Assembly (NCBI GenBank): GCA_964630775.1
Contig: CAZVYY010000003.1
Location: forward strand, 124,001 to 188,000
Source: Anaeroglomus sp964630775
Lineage (GTDB): Bacteria; Planctomycetota; Phycisphaerae; Sedimentisphaerales; Anaerohalosphaeraceae
Direction of reading: 5' to 3'
Length of the DNA stretch: 64,000 bases
Below are positions 16,562 to 25,265 of the stretch, piece by piece. Under the pieces are notes generated by a model, which did not search any database, was not told the origin of the DNA, and saw nothing but the letters and a program-made list of their open reading frames with translations. Numbering within the stretch: the first letter of the stretch is position 1; the number at the start of each line of letters is the position of its first letter. The translations under genes were made by a program, and so were the position numbers.

Positions 16562-18799
16562 TTATTTGGAAGCCTGATCTGCCGGGGTGCCTGTGGTTTC
16601 CTGGGTTTCCGGGATTACCACCTGGGTATAATTCAGGCGTTTACGGATATTCTGCGGGTTGAAATGAACCAGTCCCAGTCCGGCGGTATCCGATATGTTG
16701 GTCTGCATCGCCGTGGTGCTCTTGCGGTCGAGATAATCTTCTTTGGTGGCAGGCTGGCGTTTGATGCTCTTGGTCACATACCAGGCCATGCCGGGTTTGA
16801 ATTCAATCATCTCGGCAATGACGCCGGTTTCCGCCTTGTCGCCGAGGATGGCAAAGAATTTTCTGTTGAGTATGTTATTGATGGCACGTTCCTTCACAAA
16901 ATTCATATAGGCCGGATTGCCTGCTGCGATCTGCCGCATTTTCGCCAGATCACTGTCGGAAATCAGCAGTTGCCGCGGCAGAGAGGTAATCGTCAGTTTT
17001 TTGAAGGCCTCGCTGCCGACGGTGTTGGGATCTTTGGGTGCGTATTTGGCATTGTACTGCTCGAAGGCCTTGTCCCAGTCGCCGGCGGCGATGAGCTGTT
17101 TAAATTCTTCAGCCCGGGCTCCGGCTTCGGCCATGGCAAGCTGTTTTTGCAGGTCTTCGGTGACTTGTTTTTTCAGTTGAAAAACTTTCTGGTCTGTCTG
17201 GGTCTTGTCCAAAACGGCACCGGCAACGTTATACTCGATATCCACCGACTCAGCGGGAGCAGCCTTCTGGATGTCAATGACACGGGACAGGACGGTTATT
17301 TCCGAATATTTGGCATCCTTTTGCGAATAATAACCGCCGTTCATGGGACCGATATTTTCCCACATCCGGGGGACATAGTTTGCAATTTTGGACTTTGGCG
17401 GAAGGGAGTCCGCGGAAACAGCGAAGACAACATCGGCCAGCCGCAGGTTCATGGAGGGCTGTATCTGTAAATTGCTCAGGCAATCATCCTCGGCAAAGTC
17501 CTTCTGGCTCAATTGTCCTGTCCGTCCGACAAAGACCGGGACTTTATATTTTTCCGTGATGCGGGCGGCGACCTGTGAATAATCACCGCTGGACTGCTGG
17601 AGCTGGTCGGTGGTTGCTTTTTCCATGTCCAGGTTCAGCATTTTCTCATCCAGCCAGTCCCTGGCATCTTTCATGATCAACTGCATGAGTTTCTGGGTTC
17701 GCTCCCGTTCGAGCGTCCGATAGATCTCGCTGGAGACTTCGGCAAAGGTTCTCGTTTTGGTAATTTTGTCGCCGTCGGGCTTGTTGGGATCCACCGGGAT
17801 CTGTGTGCGATAGCGTTCAATGTTGGAACTGTAGTAGCTTTCCAGTGCCTCGGCATTGGGTTTCTCGATTTGTTTTTTCACATCGTCCGACAGGATGATG
17901 AAATATTCCATCTGAACCCGGTGCGGCAGCATATACCCGAATCCATACGGATTCTGATCGGAGATTTCGCCGGGAAGAACGTTTTTGTAGGCTTCGAAAT
18001 GGGCTTTAATCTGGTCTTCGGAGGGAGCCGCGGACGCATTGACAAACCAGTCGGCGGGGAATTTGGCACACTCGACATCGATGCGTTCCATCATGCGTCC
18101 GACGGTGGACTGGATTTGTGCGGTGGTCACATTTTCATTGTCGCAGACGGTATCGGCCCATTTGAGCACGGCCAGCAGTTTGCCGAAGGTGCGAATGATT
18201 TCAACCGGCTCGACCTTGATCTGGGAGGAGATAAAGCGGATAATGGCACCCGGGTCGCCCTGATTTTGCGACATTTGCGAAACAACCTGACGCAGCACTG
18301 CGGCGGATTGTTCATTGGAGACGACAATCCCGGCGTTTTTGGCTTCATGGGACAGCAGTATCCAGGTGACATCCGGGCGGTCCATATCATGCGTGAAAAA
18401 CTCATCAATTTGCGAGATGGTCAGCGGTACCTTTCCTTCCTGGACAAACTGATGCAGTTGGAGACGCAGGCGTCCGGCAATCTGTGAATCGCCGAACAGC
18501 AGGTACCCCAGCATCATGGACGTAACATCAGGTGTTCCAACGAGGGTCTGCTTGGAAAACAAGAGCTGATTGGCGCCGATGGCCTTGAGTACTTCCAGTT
18601 CCTGGGCGGAATTGGCCATGTCCTGATTGGTGATTTTTTTGCCGTCGCCATAGGTGGCAAAGGTTTGCTTGCCGGTTTGCCCCATCCGCATCAGCAGCTC
18701 TTCGAGACCGTAACCGCCGACGAATGCGACCATTAAGACGATAACAACGACGGTCATGACAGTCTGACGATTCTTACGAATCCATTTAATCCATTGCAT
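16562..18799 (-). CDS. PpiD/SurA-like membrane-anchored periplasmic chaperone
   Basis: 745 residues with a short cytoplasmic start, one membrane anchor (about 13-30) and a long periplasmic region. The opening KWIRKNRQTVMTVVV and the following KKITNQDMANSAQELEV repeat the architecture of PpiD/SurA-N proteins (an anchor, then a helical chaperone arm). Several long helices follow (about 95-260, 300-400 and 540-640). I do not see a convincing parvulin PPIase domain (no clear GGxLG or HIL pattern), so it may act as a chaperone only. The AGGGA ribosome site is 7 bases before the ATG. First gene of an operon with two small membrane proteins. Confidence 0.65.
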   Translation of the reverse strand: MQWIKWIRKNRQTVMTVVVIVLMVAFVGGYGLEELLMRMGQTGKQTFATYGDGKKITNQDMANSAQELEVLKAIGANQLLFSKQTLVGTPDVTSMMLGYLLFGDSQIAGRLRLQLHQFVQEGKVPLTISQIDEFFTHDMDRPDVTWILLSHEAKNAGIVVSNEQSAAVLRQVVSQMSQNQGDPGAIIRFISSQIKVEPVEIIRTFGKLLAVLKWADTVCDNENVTTAQIQSTVGRMMERIDVECAKFPADWFVNASAAPSEDQIKAHFEAYKNVLPGEISDQNPYGFGYMLPHRVQMEYFIILSDDVKKQIEKPNAEALESYYSSNIERYRTQIPVDPNKPDGDKITKTRTFAEVSSEIYRTLERERTQKLMQLIMKDARDWLDEKMLNLDMEKATTDQLQQSSGDYSQVAARITEKYKVPVFVGRTGQLSQKDFAEDDCLSNLQIQPSMNLRLADVVFAVSADSLPPKSKIANYVPRMWENIGPMNGGYYSQKDAKYSEITVLSRVIDIQKAAPAESVDIEYNVAGAVLDKTQTDQKVFQLKKQVTEDLQKQLAMAEAGARAEEFKQLIAAGDWDKAFEQYNAKYAPKDPNTVGSEAFKKLTITSLPRQLLISDSDLAKMRQIAAGNPAYMNFVKERAINNILNRKFFAILGDKAETGVIAEMIEFKPGMAWYVTKSIKRQPATKEDYLDRKSTTAMQTNISDTAGLGLVHFNPQNIRKRLNYTQVVIPETQETTGTPADQASK

Positions 18800-18972
18800 A
18801 ATTTTTCCCTGACAATTCGAAACCTGTTGTATTGTGCCTGTTTACGAAACTTTGAAGTATAGTGATATGATGTGGATTTGCAAGCAAAAACCCTGCTGGG
18901 TCGGCACTGAACGGCTTTTTATTGCCGGGGCAAGGCCGGGGAGGAATTGGAATGCCGTCGGGCCTTTTTCAA

Positions 18973-19001
18973 TTGACAATCATCGTATTTACCGATAACA
19001 T
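18973..19001 (+). promoter_or_regulatory. Promoter of tRNA-Arg(TCT)
   Basis: A perfect TTGACA (18973-18978), a 17-base spacer and TAACAT (18996-19001), 57 bases upstream of the tRNA. Confidence 0.5.
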
Positions 19002-19058
19002 TATACCTCTTTAATCTGGATAACTGTCCTCCCGGGGCAGTTATTCCAACAATCTCAG

Positions 19059-19132
19059 GCGCCCGTAGCTCAGCTGGATAGAGCAACGGATTTCTAATCC
19101 GTCGGTCGGGAGTTCGAATCTCTCCGGGCGCG
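19059..19132 (+). tRNA. tRNA-Arg (anticodon TCT)
   Basis: 74-nt cloverleaf: acceptor GCGCCCG/CGGGCGC, D arm GCTC/GAGC, anticodon stem ACGGA/TCCGT with loop TTTCTAA, T arm GGGAG-TTCGAAT-CTCTC, discriminator G. CCA is not encoded. Confidence 0.95.
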
Positions 19133-19321
19133 TTGGGTTTAACTTCTTATATGATAAGAGGTTGTGTGTTTTCAAGCAAGCAGAGCATTTCGGTAATCAT
19201 TTCCAATACGCGAATAATTGTTGTTTGCCTCTGTTCTTTTCGGCATCCATCAGTATATTAATCAGCAGTCTGGCGGGTTTTGTGGCGCCAACCCGAAAAA
19301 GTCCTATAATGTGTGGTTTTA

Positions 19322-20683
19322 ATGGCAAAAAGTCAGTTAACAATCTATACGGTTTCTCAGGTCAGCAGCATGGTTGCGGCGGCAATCGAAGAACGGCTGC
19401 CGTCCAGGCTGATAATCAGTGGTCAAATCAGCGATTTTAAGGTCCACAGCAGCGGCCATTGCTATTTTTCACTCAAGGATGCGGGAAGCGTTCTGTCGTG
19501 CGTGATGTGGGCCAGCAAAGTCAAGTCGCTCAAGTTCCGGCCGGAAAATGGGATGGCTGTATTAGCGACCGGTTCTGTCGAGGTTTATATTCAGGGTGGT
19601 CGGTATCAGTTTTATGCCGACAAACTGGACCCGGCTGGAGTGGGGGTCTTGCAGCTTGCCTTTGAGCAGATGAAACTCAAGCTGCAGGCCGAGGGGCTTT
19701 TTGCAGAAGAGCACAAAAAGCCGCTGCCGCGGTATCCGATGTGTATTGGGGTGATCACCAGTGCCAGCGGAGCGGCGATTGAGGATATTCGCAATAGCAT
19801 TTATAAGCGCTGGCCCTGTGCGGAGTTATATCTGTTTGATGTGCCGGTTCAGGGCGAAGGGGCCGCGGCCAAAATTGCAGCGGCTATTCGCAAAGCCAAT
19901 CAAATGCGAAAAAAACTGAGATTGGATGTCCTGATTGTGGGGCGGGGCGGCGGCTCCATGGAGGACCTGTGGGCATTTAATGAAGAAGCGGTTGCCCGGG
20001 CGATTTATGATTCCCAACTGCCGATTATCAGTGCGGTAGGGCATGAGGTGGATTTTACCATTGCCGATTTTGTTGCGGATGTACGGGCTTCGACGCCAAC
20101 ACAAGCGGGTGTGCTGGCGGTGCCGGATATAAATGAGGTTATAGCGACTCTTGAATCTGCGGAAAAACGGCTGGGGCAGGTGGTGAAAGGGGAGCTGCGG
20201 CATCTGAAATTGCAGTTGCAGACTATTCTGGCCAGTGCTATCTTCCGACAACCCCGGCGGGTTCTGGAAAACAATATCCAGCGGCTGGATGAAGTGGTGG
20301 TGAACCTCGAAGATGCGCTGGAACAGAAGCTCAAACGAGCCGGCCAGGCGATTCAGCAGGCCCAGATGGCGATGGTCAGGATTGAGCCAAAGCGATTTCT
20401 GCTGGCCAGCCGAAACCGTCTTGACCAGTTGGCGGGACGGGCGGGGTATGCCTTTCATAAGCGACTTTCGGAAAAGGTGTTGCAAATTACCGCCGCGGAG
20501 AATAGATTACAGGCTCTGAATCCCAGAGGCGTGCTGGAACGGGGATACAGTATTACCGTCAACCAGCGTACCGGCAAGGTGGTTACTGCGGCAGCGGATG
20601 TGAATCCGGGCGATGTAATTCAGACGGAACTGGCCCGGCAGAATACCATTGAAAGCGTTGTACAGAAAACGCAGAGTGCATAA
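19322..20683 (+). CDS. xseA: Exodeoxyribonuclease VII large subunit
   Basis: Catalytic subunit of the single-strand-specific exonuclease VII. The N-terminal OB-fold (about 5-100) contains VSGQIS-like ISGQISDFKVHSSGHCYFSLKD split over the usual strands. The central catalytic region has VITSASGAAIEDI, the RGGGSMEDLWAFNEE motif and AVGHEVDFTIADFVADVRASTPT. A long coiled-coil (about 270-400) precedes the C-terminal RGY segment. 453 residues. The ATG at 19322 is chosen over a GTG at 19313 because the family begins a few residues before the OB fold. The small subunit follows after two bases. Confidence 0.96.
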   Translation: MAKSQLTIYTVSQVSSMVAAAIEERLPSRLIISGQISDFKVHSSGHCYFSLKDAGSVLSCVMWASKVKSLKFRPENGMAVLATGSVEVYIQGGRYQFYADKLDPAGVGVLQLAFEQMKLKLQAEGLFAEEHKKPLPRYPMCIGVITSASGAAIEDIRNSIYKRWPCAELYLFDVPVQGEGAAAKIAAAIRKANQMRKKLRLDVLIVGRGGGSMEDLWAFNEEAVARAIYDSQLPIISAVGHEVDFTIADFVADVRASTPTQAGVLAVPDINEVIATLESAEKRLGQVVKGELRHLKLQLQTILASAIFRQPRRVLENNIQRLDEVVVNLEDALEQKLKRAGQAIQQAQMAMVRIEPKRFLLASRNRLDQLAGRAGYAFHKRLSEKVLQITAAENRLQALNPRGVLERGYSITVNQRTGKVVTAAADVNPGDVIQTELARQNTIESVVQKTQSA

Positions 20684-20685
20684 CT

Positions 20686-20967
20686 ATGGCAAAAAGCGAA
20701 AAAAAAGCGGACGAATTGAGTTTTGAGCAGGCGATTGACCAGCTCAATCAGATTGTCTCCCGTATTGAGATGGGGCAGGTGCCGCTGCAGGAAAGTCTTG
20801 AGCAATACGAGAAGGGGATGAAATTGATACGCTATTGCCGGGGGATTTTGCAGGATGCGGAAAAGCGGATTGAGATGATTTCGGCCAAGGAGGAGCAAAA
20901 GCCGGCCGAGTCGGATGAATCGGATTCAAAAGATAAAGACGACGACTCGAATGATGAGTTGTTTTAA
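20686..20967 (+). CDS. xseB: Exodeoxyribonuclease VII small subunit
   Basis: 93 residues. The core (10-70) matches XseB: LSFEQAIDQLNQIVSRIE, then the QESLEQYEKGMKLI helix and CRGILQDAEKRIE. The last 25 residues are very acidic (E/S/D rich), which is common for this subunit. The start is two bases after the xseA stop, so the two subunits are translationally coupled in their normal order. Confidence 0.95.
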   Translation: MAKSEKKADELSFEQAIDQLNQIVSRIEMGQVPLQESLEQYEKGMKLIRYCRGILQDAEKRIEMISAKEEQKPAESDESDSKDKDDDSNDELF

Positions 20968-20973
20968 GCTAAA

Positions 20974-21057
20974 GCGAGCGTGGCGGAATTGGCAGACGCG
21001 CAAGGTTTAGGTCCTTGTATCTTAACGGATGTGGGGGTTCGACTCCCTTCGCTCGCA
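20974..21057 (+). tRNA. tRNA-Leu (anticodon TAG)
   Basis: 84-nt class II tRNA: acceptor GCGAGCG/CGCTCGC, anticodon stem CAAGG/CCTTG with loop TTTAGGT, long variable arm, T arm GGG-GGTTCGACT-CCC, discriminator A. It lies only 6 bases after the xseB stop and may be read through from that operon. Confidence 0.94.
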
Positions 21058-21152
21058 TTATTTTACTATTTTAAGGAAGCATTGTTCGAGTCTGACAGCG
21101 TGATTATTTTATCTGATATTGATCCAGATACCAGTCCGGAGGGGTTACGACA

Positions 21153-23069
21153 ATGAAACGGGAGAAATTCGAGGCAATTTCGGCAGGAGCTGAGCACCTT
21201 TACCAGCGTCATCCAAAACTTTATAAAAGTATATTGGGGGCGATGGCCATCCTTGGTTATGCCTATATTCTCATTATTCTGCTTGTTCTGTTATCTTTAT
21301 TTATCCTTTTGCTGATCTCTGTGTTCAGCGGTGTAGTTAACGGGGGGACCATTAAGCTCCTTATTGTCCTGGGCATTTTCAGTTGGCTGATTCTGCGGGG
21401 ATTATGGATCAAATTTACGCCACCATTCGGCTTGCGTATGACTTCCAAAGAAGCCCCGCGGCTTGTTGCGATGGTTGAGGATGTGTGCCGCCGGCTTGGA
21501 GCACCCCGAGTCTCAGAAATCGTTCTTGACGGGACATTCAATGCAGGGATTTTACAGTTACCGCGTCTGGGAATTTTCGGCTGGTACAGGAATTACCTGA
21601 CTGTCGGCCTGCCCCTGCTCGATGCGTTATCACCCGAACAGTTCAAGGCGGTGGTGGCCCATGAATTCGGACATTTATCCGGCTCTCACGGCAAATTCGG
21701 CATCTGGATTTACAGAGTGCATCAGACCTGGCAGCAGGTTATCCAAAACTTTTCCGAGCATCGCAGTGTGGCGGTCTATCTGTTTTTGCCATTTTACAAG
21801 TGGTTTGTCCCGCGGTTTTCAGCCTTTGCTTATGTGCAAAACCGTCTGCATGAATTTGAAGCGGACCGGCTGTCTGCCACAATTGCGGGCAGTGAGAACA
21901 CGGTTAATGCCCTGGTACGGATTCATTTCTATGGGGAAATGCTGGATGAGCGATTCTGGCCGGAGATTTATAAACTCGCCGATACGGAAGCGGCAATCCC
22001 TGCACCCTACGGGGAAATTGGGCCATTCGTGAAATCCTTCAATGATTACATCGCAGCCGATTTTGCGGTTCGCCGCAGCTTCCAGCAAAAACATGAAGGA
22101 GCTGACAGTCATCCTGTGCTTGCCGAGCGGATTGCTGCTGTCGAGGGTATGGCCCCCGGGATAAGCCGGGAGCGGGTGGAGCAGTTTGTCAGGATGTGCC
22201 TGGTTCATGAACCCTCTGCTGCTGAAATATGCCTGGATGGACAAAGGGAACACCTGATTACGCAAATCGACAGTATCTGGCAGAAGATGCTGGAATCCGA
22301 CTGGGCTCAGCGTCATGCCTACATGAAGCAGCAGCGTGAAGAGCTTGTCCGTCTCGAAACCATGGCCTCTTCCCAGCTTCTCGATACTCAGCAATCGCTT
22401 CATTATGCTCGATTGACTGAAGCTATTCATGGCCCGCACAAGGCACTGACGCTCTATCAACAGCTTACGGCTTCAGATCCCGGCAATATGGAGGCACGAT
22501 TTGCCGTTGGCAAAATCCTTCTGGAACAAAAAGATGCATCAGGCCTGTGCCTGATCGAGCAGGTCATGGAAAAGATCCCCGCAAGCCGACTGGCGGGATG
22601 CGAACTGCTGGCAAAATACTATTACGATATTGGAGAGCTTGAAAAAGCAAAGACATGGCGATTTAAAATAGATGATGAATACCAAACCGCCCAGGCGGTG
22701 GAAAATGAGCGGGCCAGTCTGACAAACGCCGACAAGTTTATTCCCCACGGCCTTGATGAGACTGTACTGGGCAGGATTCGTGAGTGCCTTGCGACCATTT
22801 CCATCCCGATGCGTGTGTGTCTTGCGCAAAAAGTTGTCAGGCTTTCGCCGGAGACACCCTGTTATGTTCTGGTGGCATATCGTGTCGGCTCATGGTGGCG
22901 CTGGAGTGAATCCCGCAGAGCCAGGAAAAAGAATCAGGAATTGCTCGAACAGTTGGCTGAAAAAATCAGGATGCCCTTCTGCATTTATATCCATGTTGAG
23001 TCATCTCCTTTAATCTACAAAAAAGTAAATAAAATTGCAGGGGCCCAAGTGTTCATCTCTGCTGAATAA
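21153..23069 (+). CDS. M48-family membrane metalloprotease with C-terminal helical repeats
   Basis: 638 residues. Two strong membrane segments lie at about 27-58 and 66-87. The zinc site is VVAHEFGHLSG (HEFGH 170-174), with the third ligand in NRLHEFEADRL (E234). This is the HExxH plus ExxxD pattern of HtpX/Ste24-like M48 peptidases. A further hydrophobic stretch lies at 207-225. The C-terminal half (about 380-520) has helix pairs with a TPR-like spacing (AxFxxGKILLEQ, LAKYYYDIGELEKAKTW). Such enzymes degrade damaged membrane proteins. GGAGG precedes the ATG by 9 bases. Monocistronic, following a tRNA. Confidence 0.85.
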   Translation: MKREKFEAISAGAEHLYQRHPKLYKSILGAMAILGYAYILIILLVLLSLFILLLISVFSGVVNGGTIKLLIVLGIFSWLILRGLWIKFTPPFGLRMTSKEAPRLVAMVEDVCRRLGAPRVSEIVLDGTFNAGILQLPRLGIFGWYRNYLTVGLPLLDALSPEQFKAVVAHEFGHLSGSHGKFGIWIYRVHQTWQQVIQNFSEHRSVAVYLFLPFYKWFVPRFSAFAYVQNRLHEFEADRLSATIAGSENTVNALVRIHFYGEMLDERFWPEIYKLADTEAAIPAPYGEIGPFVKSFNDYIAADFAVRRSFQQKHEGADSHPVLAERIAAVEGMAPGISRERVEQFVRMCLVHEPSAAEICLDGQREHLITQIDSIWQKMLESDWAQRHAYMKQQREELVRLETMASSQLLDTQQSLHYARLTEAIHGPHKALTLYQQLTASDPGNMEARFAVGKILLEQKDASGLCLIEQVMEKIPASRLAGCELLAKYYYDIGELEKAKTWRFKIDDEYQTAQAVENERASLTNADKFIPHGLDETVLGRIRECLATISIPMRVCLAQKVVRLSPETPCYVLVAYRVGSWWRWSESRRARKKNQELLEQLAEKIRMPFCIYIHVESSPLIYKKVNKIAGAQVFISAE

Positions 23070-23177
23070 ATGGAATTTGCTGCGTACGATTCAAATAGAC
23101 TGACGACATGGTCATACTGAAATAGATAATGGAAAAACCGATTAATGCGATTGAAACCATATTTCAGGAGAATCGAG

Positions 23178-25199
23178 ATGAGTGTTTTCTATAGGCTGTT
23201 TTTCAGCGTCTGCATGGTCGTGCCGTTTGTTTCCATCTCATGGGCGCAGTCCAATGCCGTGGAATTTTATCTGGCCGCCGGCGGCAGCGACAGCAATCCC
23301 GGGACGCAGGAAAAGCCTTTTCAAAGCCTGGAAAAGGCCAAAGAGGCCGTCCGGACTCAATTAAAGCAAGCCCCCGGCAAAGCGGTGGTTGTGAACATAA
23401 AAGGCGGGGTGTATTATCTTGAATCTCCGGTCGTGTTTACCGCCGAAGATTCCGGCAGTAAAGAATTGCCTGTTGTTTATCGAGCTGTGGATGGCGAAAA
23501 ACCCATTTTTACAGGCAGTCGTGTGTTGAAGAACTGGCAGCCGCTTGTCAATCAGGAAAAATTGGAGCTGTTGAGTCCCGATGCAAAAGGACAGATTTAC
23601 CAAACCGATTTAAATGCCGCGGGAATCCGTGACTTTGGCGATCCGACGGATATCGGGAAACGCCCCGATTTATATTACAGCGGACAGCTTCAGCCCCTGT
23701 CGCGCTGGCCCAATCAGGGATTTACCACCGCCGGCCAGGTCAAAGGCACTACCTCGCTGCCTCCAACCTACGCCAACCAGCGCGGCACCGTGGAGGGCAT
23801 TTTTGAATATACCAGTCCGACACAGGATCGCTGGGCCAAAGAAAGCGATGTCCGGCTGGGCGGCTACTGGTATTGGGACTGGAGCGATGAGTACCAGAAA
23901 GTGGACAAAGTGGATACGGATGCCCGGACCATCTATCTCCAAAAACCCTATCATTCCTATGGATATAAAGACCATCTCATGTATTTTGGTCTCAATCTGT
24001 TTTGCGAAATGGACATGCCGGGAGAATGGTATCTTGACAGAACCGCCGGCGTGCTTTATTGGTTTGTTCCAGAGGGGATTAATCCTAATCAGGCCCAGGT
24101 TACATTCTCTGTCTTCCATGCCCCCTTTATGGTCGAAATGAAGGACTGTTCGTACCTGATATTGCAGGGGCTGACATTTCAGGAGGGCAGGGGCAGTGCC
24201 ATTTCAATACGGAATGGGGATAACTGCCGGATTGCAGATTGCCGGATTGAGCGTTTCGGCAAGGATGGAATTCATATTGAGGCCGGTTCAAATCATGGTA
24301 TCACAGGCTGCCTGCTTGACATGTTCGGCTGCGGTGGAATTAAAATCAATGGCGGTGACCGTAAAACGCTGACGCCGGCGGGCCATTTCGTTGAAAACAC
24401 CGTCGTCGAACACTTTTCGTTATTTAAACGGACGTATGAACCCGCCGTGCATGCAGCCGGCTGCGGCATACGCATCAGCCATAACCGCTTTCGTTTCTCA
24501 TCCTCTTCGGCCATGCGGCTCGAAGGCAATGATATGCAGATTGAATATAATGAAATCAGCCATGTGGTTAATGAATCCGATGATCAGGGGGGGATTGATA
24601 TGTGGTACAACCCGTCCTATCGGGGAATTGTAATCCGATTCAATCGCTGGTCGGATATCTCGGGAGGCACCCGCCACGGCGCCGCGGGGGTGCGGCTTGA
24701 CGACATGATTTCGGGCGTCCTGATTTATGGCAATATTTTTGAACGCTGCGGAACCCGGGATTTTGGCGGTGTCCAGATTCACGGCGGCAAGGATAACACG
24801 GTCGAAAACAATCTGTTTTATCATTGTCATGCGGCGGTCAGTTTTTCATCGTGGGGAGAAAAACGCTGGCTCGAACACCTCGAATCACCTGCCATTCAAA
24901 AAAAGATATATGAGGATGTGGACATCCGCTCCGAGCTCTATCAGAACAAATACCCGGAATTGAAAACTATCCGGCTCAACGCAGATGCGAATATCATCAA
25001 AAATAATCTTCTGGCGGATTGCAAACAGGATTTCCTTCGTCGCAATGATAAACAGGTTGTTGAGAATAATCCCGCCATACAGGCCGAGGGCAAAACCCTC
25101 GAACAGATCGCTGAGCCGGAGGTTCTGAAAAAATACGGATTGCAGCCTATTCCAGTCGCCCAGATCGGTGTAAAAGCGAATATGTGGTTAGAGCGATAA
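23178..25199 (+). CDS. Secreted right-handed beta-helix protein, GH141-like
   Basis: 673 residues with a signal peptide (1-23, cut after SWA). The mature N-terminus FYLAAGGSDSNPGTQEKPF is the usual start of DUF1565/parallel beta-helix polysaccharide-degrading proteins. It is followed by an insert with PVVYRAVDGEKPIFTGSR as seen in GH141-type enzymes, then about ten short coils (350-560) with N-rich turns such as NHGITGCLLDMFGCGGI and NTVENNLFYHCHA. Catalytic residues are not assigned. The start is set by AGGAG seven bases upstream of the ATG at 23178. An earlier in-frame ATG at 23145 has no such site and would put a basic tail before the signal peptide. Likely acts on plant or algal polysaccharide. 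Confidence 0.75.
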   Translation: MSVFYRLFFSVCMVVPFVSISWAQSNAVEFYLAAGGSDSNPGTQEKPFQSLEKAKEAVRTQLKQAPGKAVVVNIKGGVYYLESPVVFTAEDSGSKELPVVYRAVDGEKPIFTGSRVLKNWQPLVNQEKLELLSPDAKGQIYQTDLNAAGIRDFGDPTDIGKRPDLYYSGQLQPLSRWPNQGFTTAGQVKGTTSLPPTYANQRGTVEGIFEYTSPTQDRWAKESDVRLGGYWYWDWSDEYQKVDKVDTDARTIYLQKPYHSYGYKDHLMYFGLNLFCEMDMPGEWYLDRTAGVLYWFVPEGINPNQAQVTFSVFHAPFMVEMKDCSYLILQGLTFQEGRGSAISIRNGDNCRIADCRIERFGKDGIHIEAGSNHGITGCLLDMFGCGGIKINGGDRKTLTPAGHFVENTVVEHFSLFKRTYEPAVHAAGCGIRISHNRFRFSSSSAMRLEGNDMQIEYNEISHVVNESDDQGGIDMWYNPSYRGIVIRFNRWSDISGGTRHGAAGVRLDDMISGVLIYGNIFERCGTRDFGGVQIHGGKDNTVENNLFYHCHAAVSFSSWGEKRWLEHLESPAIQKKIYEDVDIRSELYQNKYPELKTIRLNADANIIKNNLLADCKQDFLRRNDKQVVENNPAIQAEGKTLEQIAEPEVLKKYGLQPIPVAQIGVKANMWLER

Positions 25200-25265
25200 A
25201 TATCCGGACAGCATACGGACAGTCGCGGCGGTCTGAGCGATAGGAAGGTATCGCAATGCTCCTTA

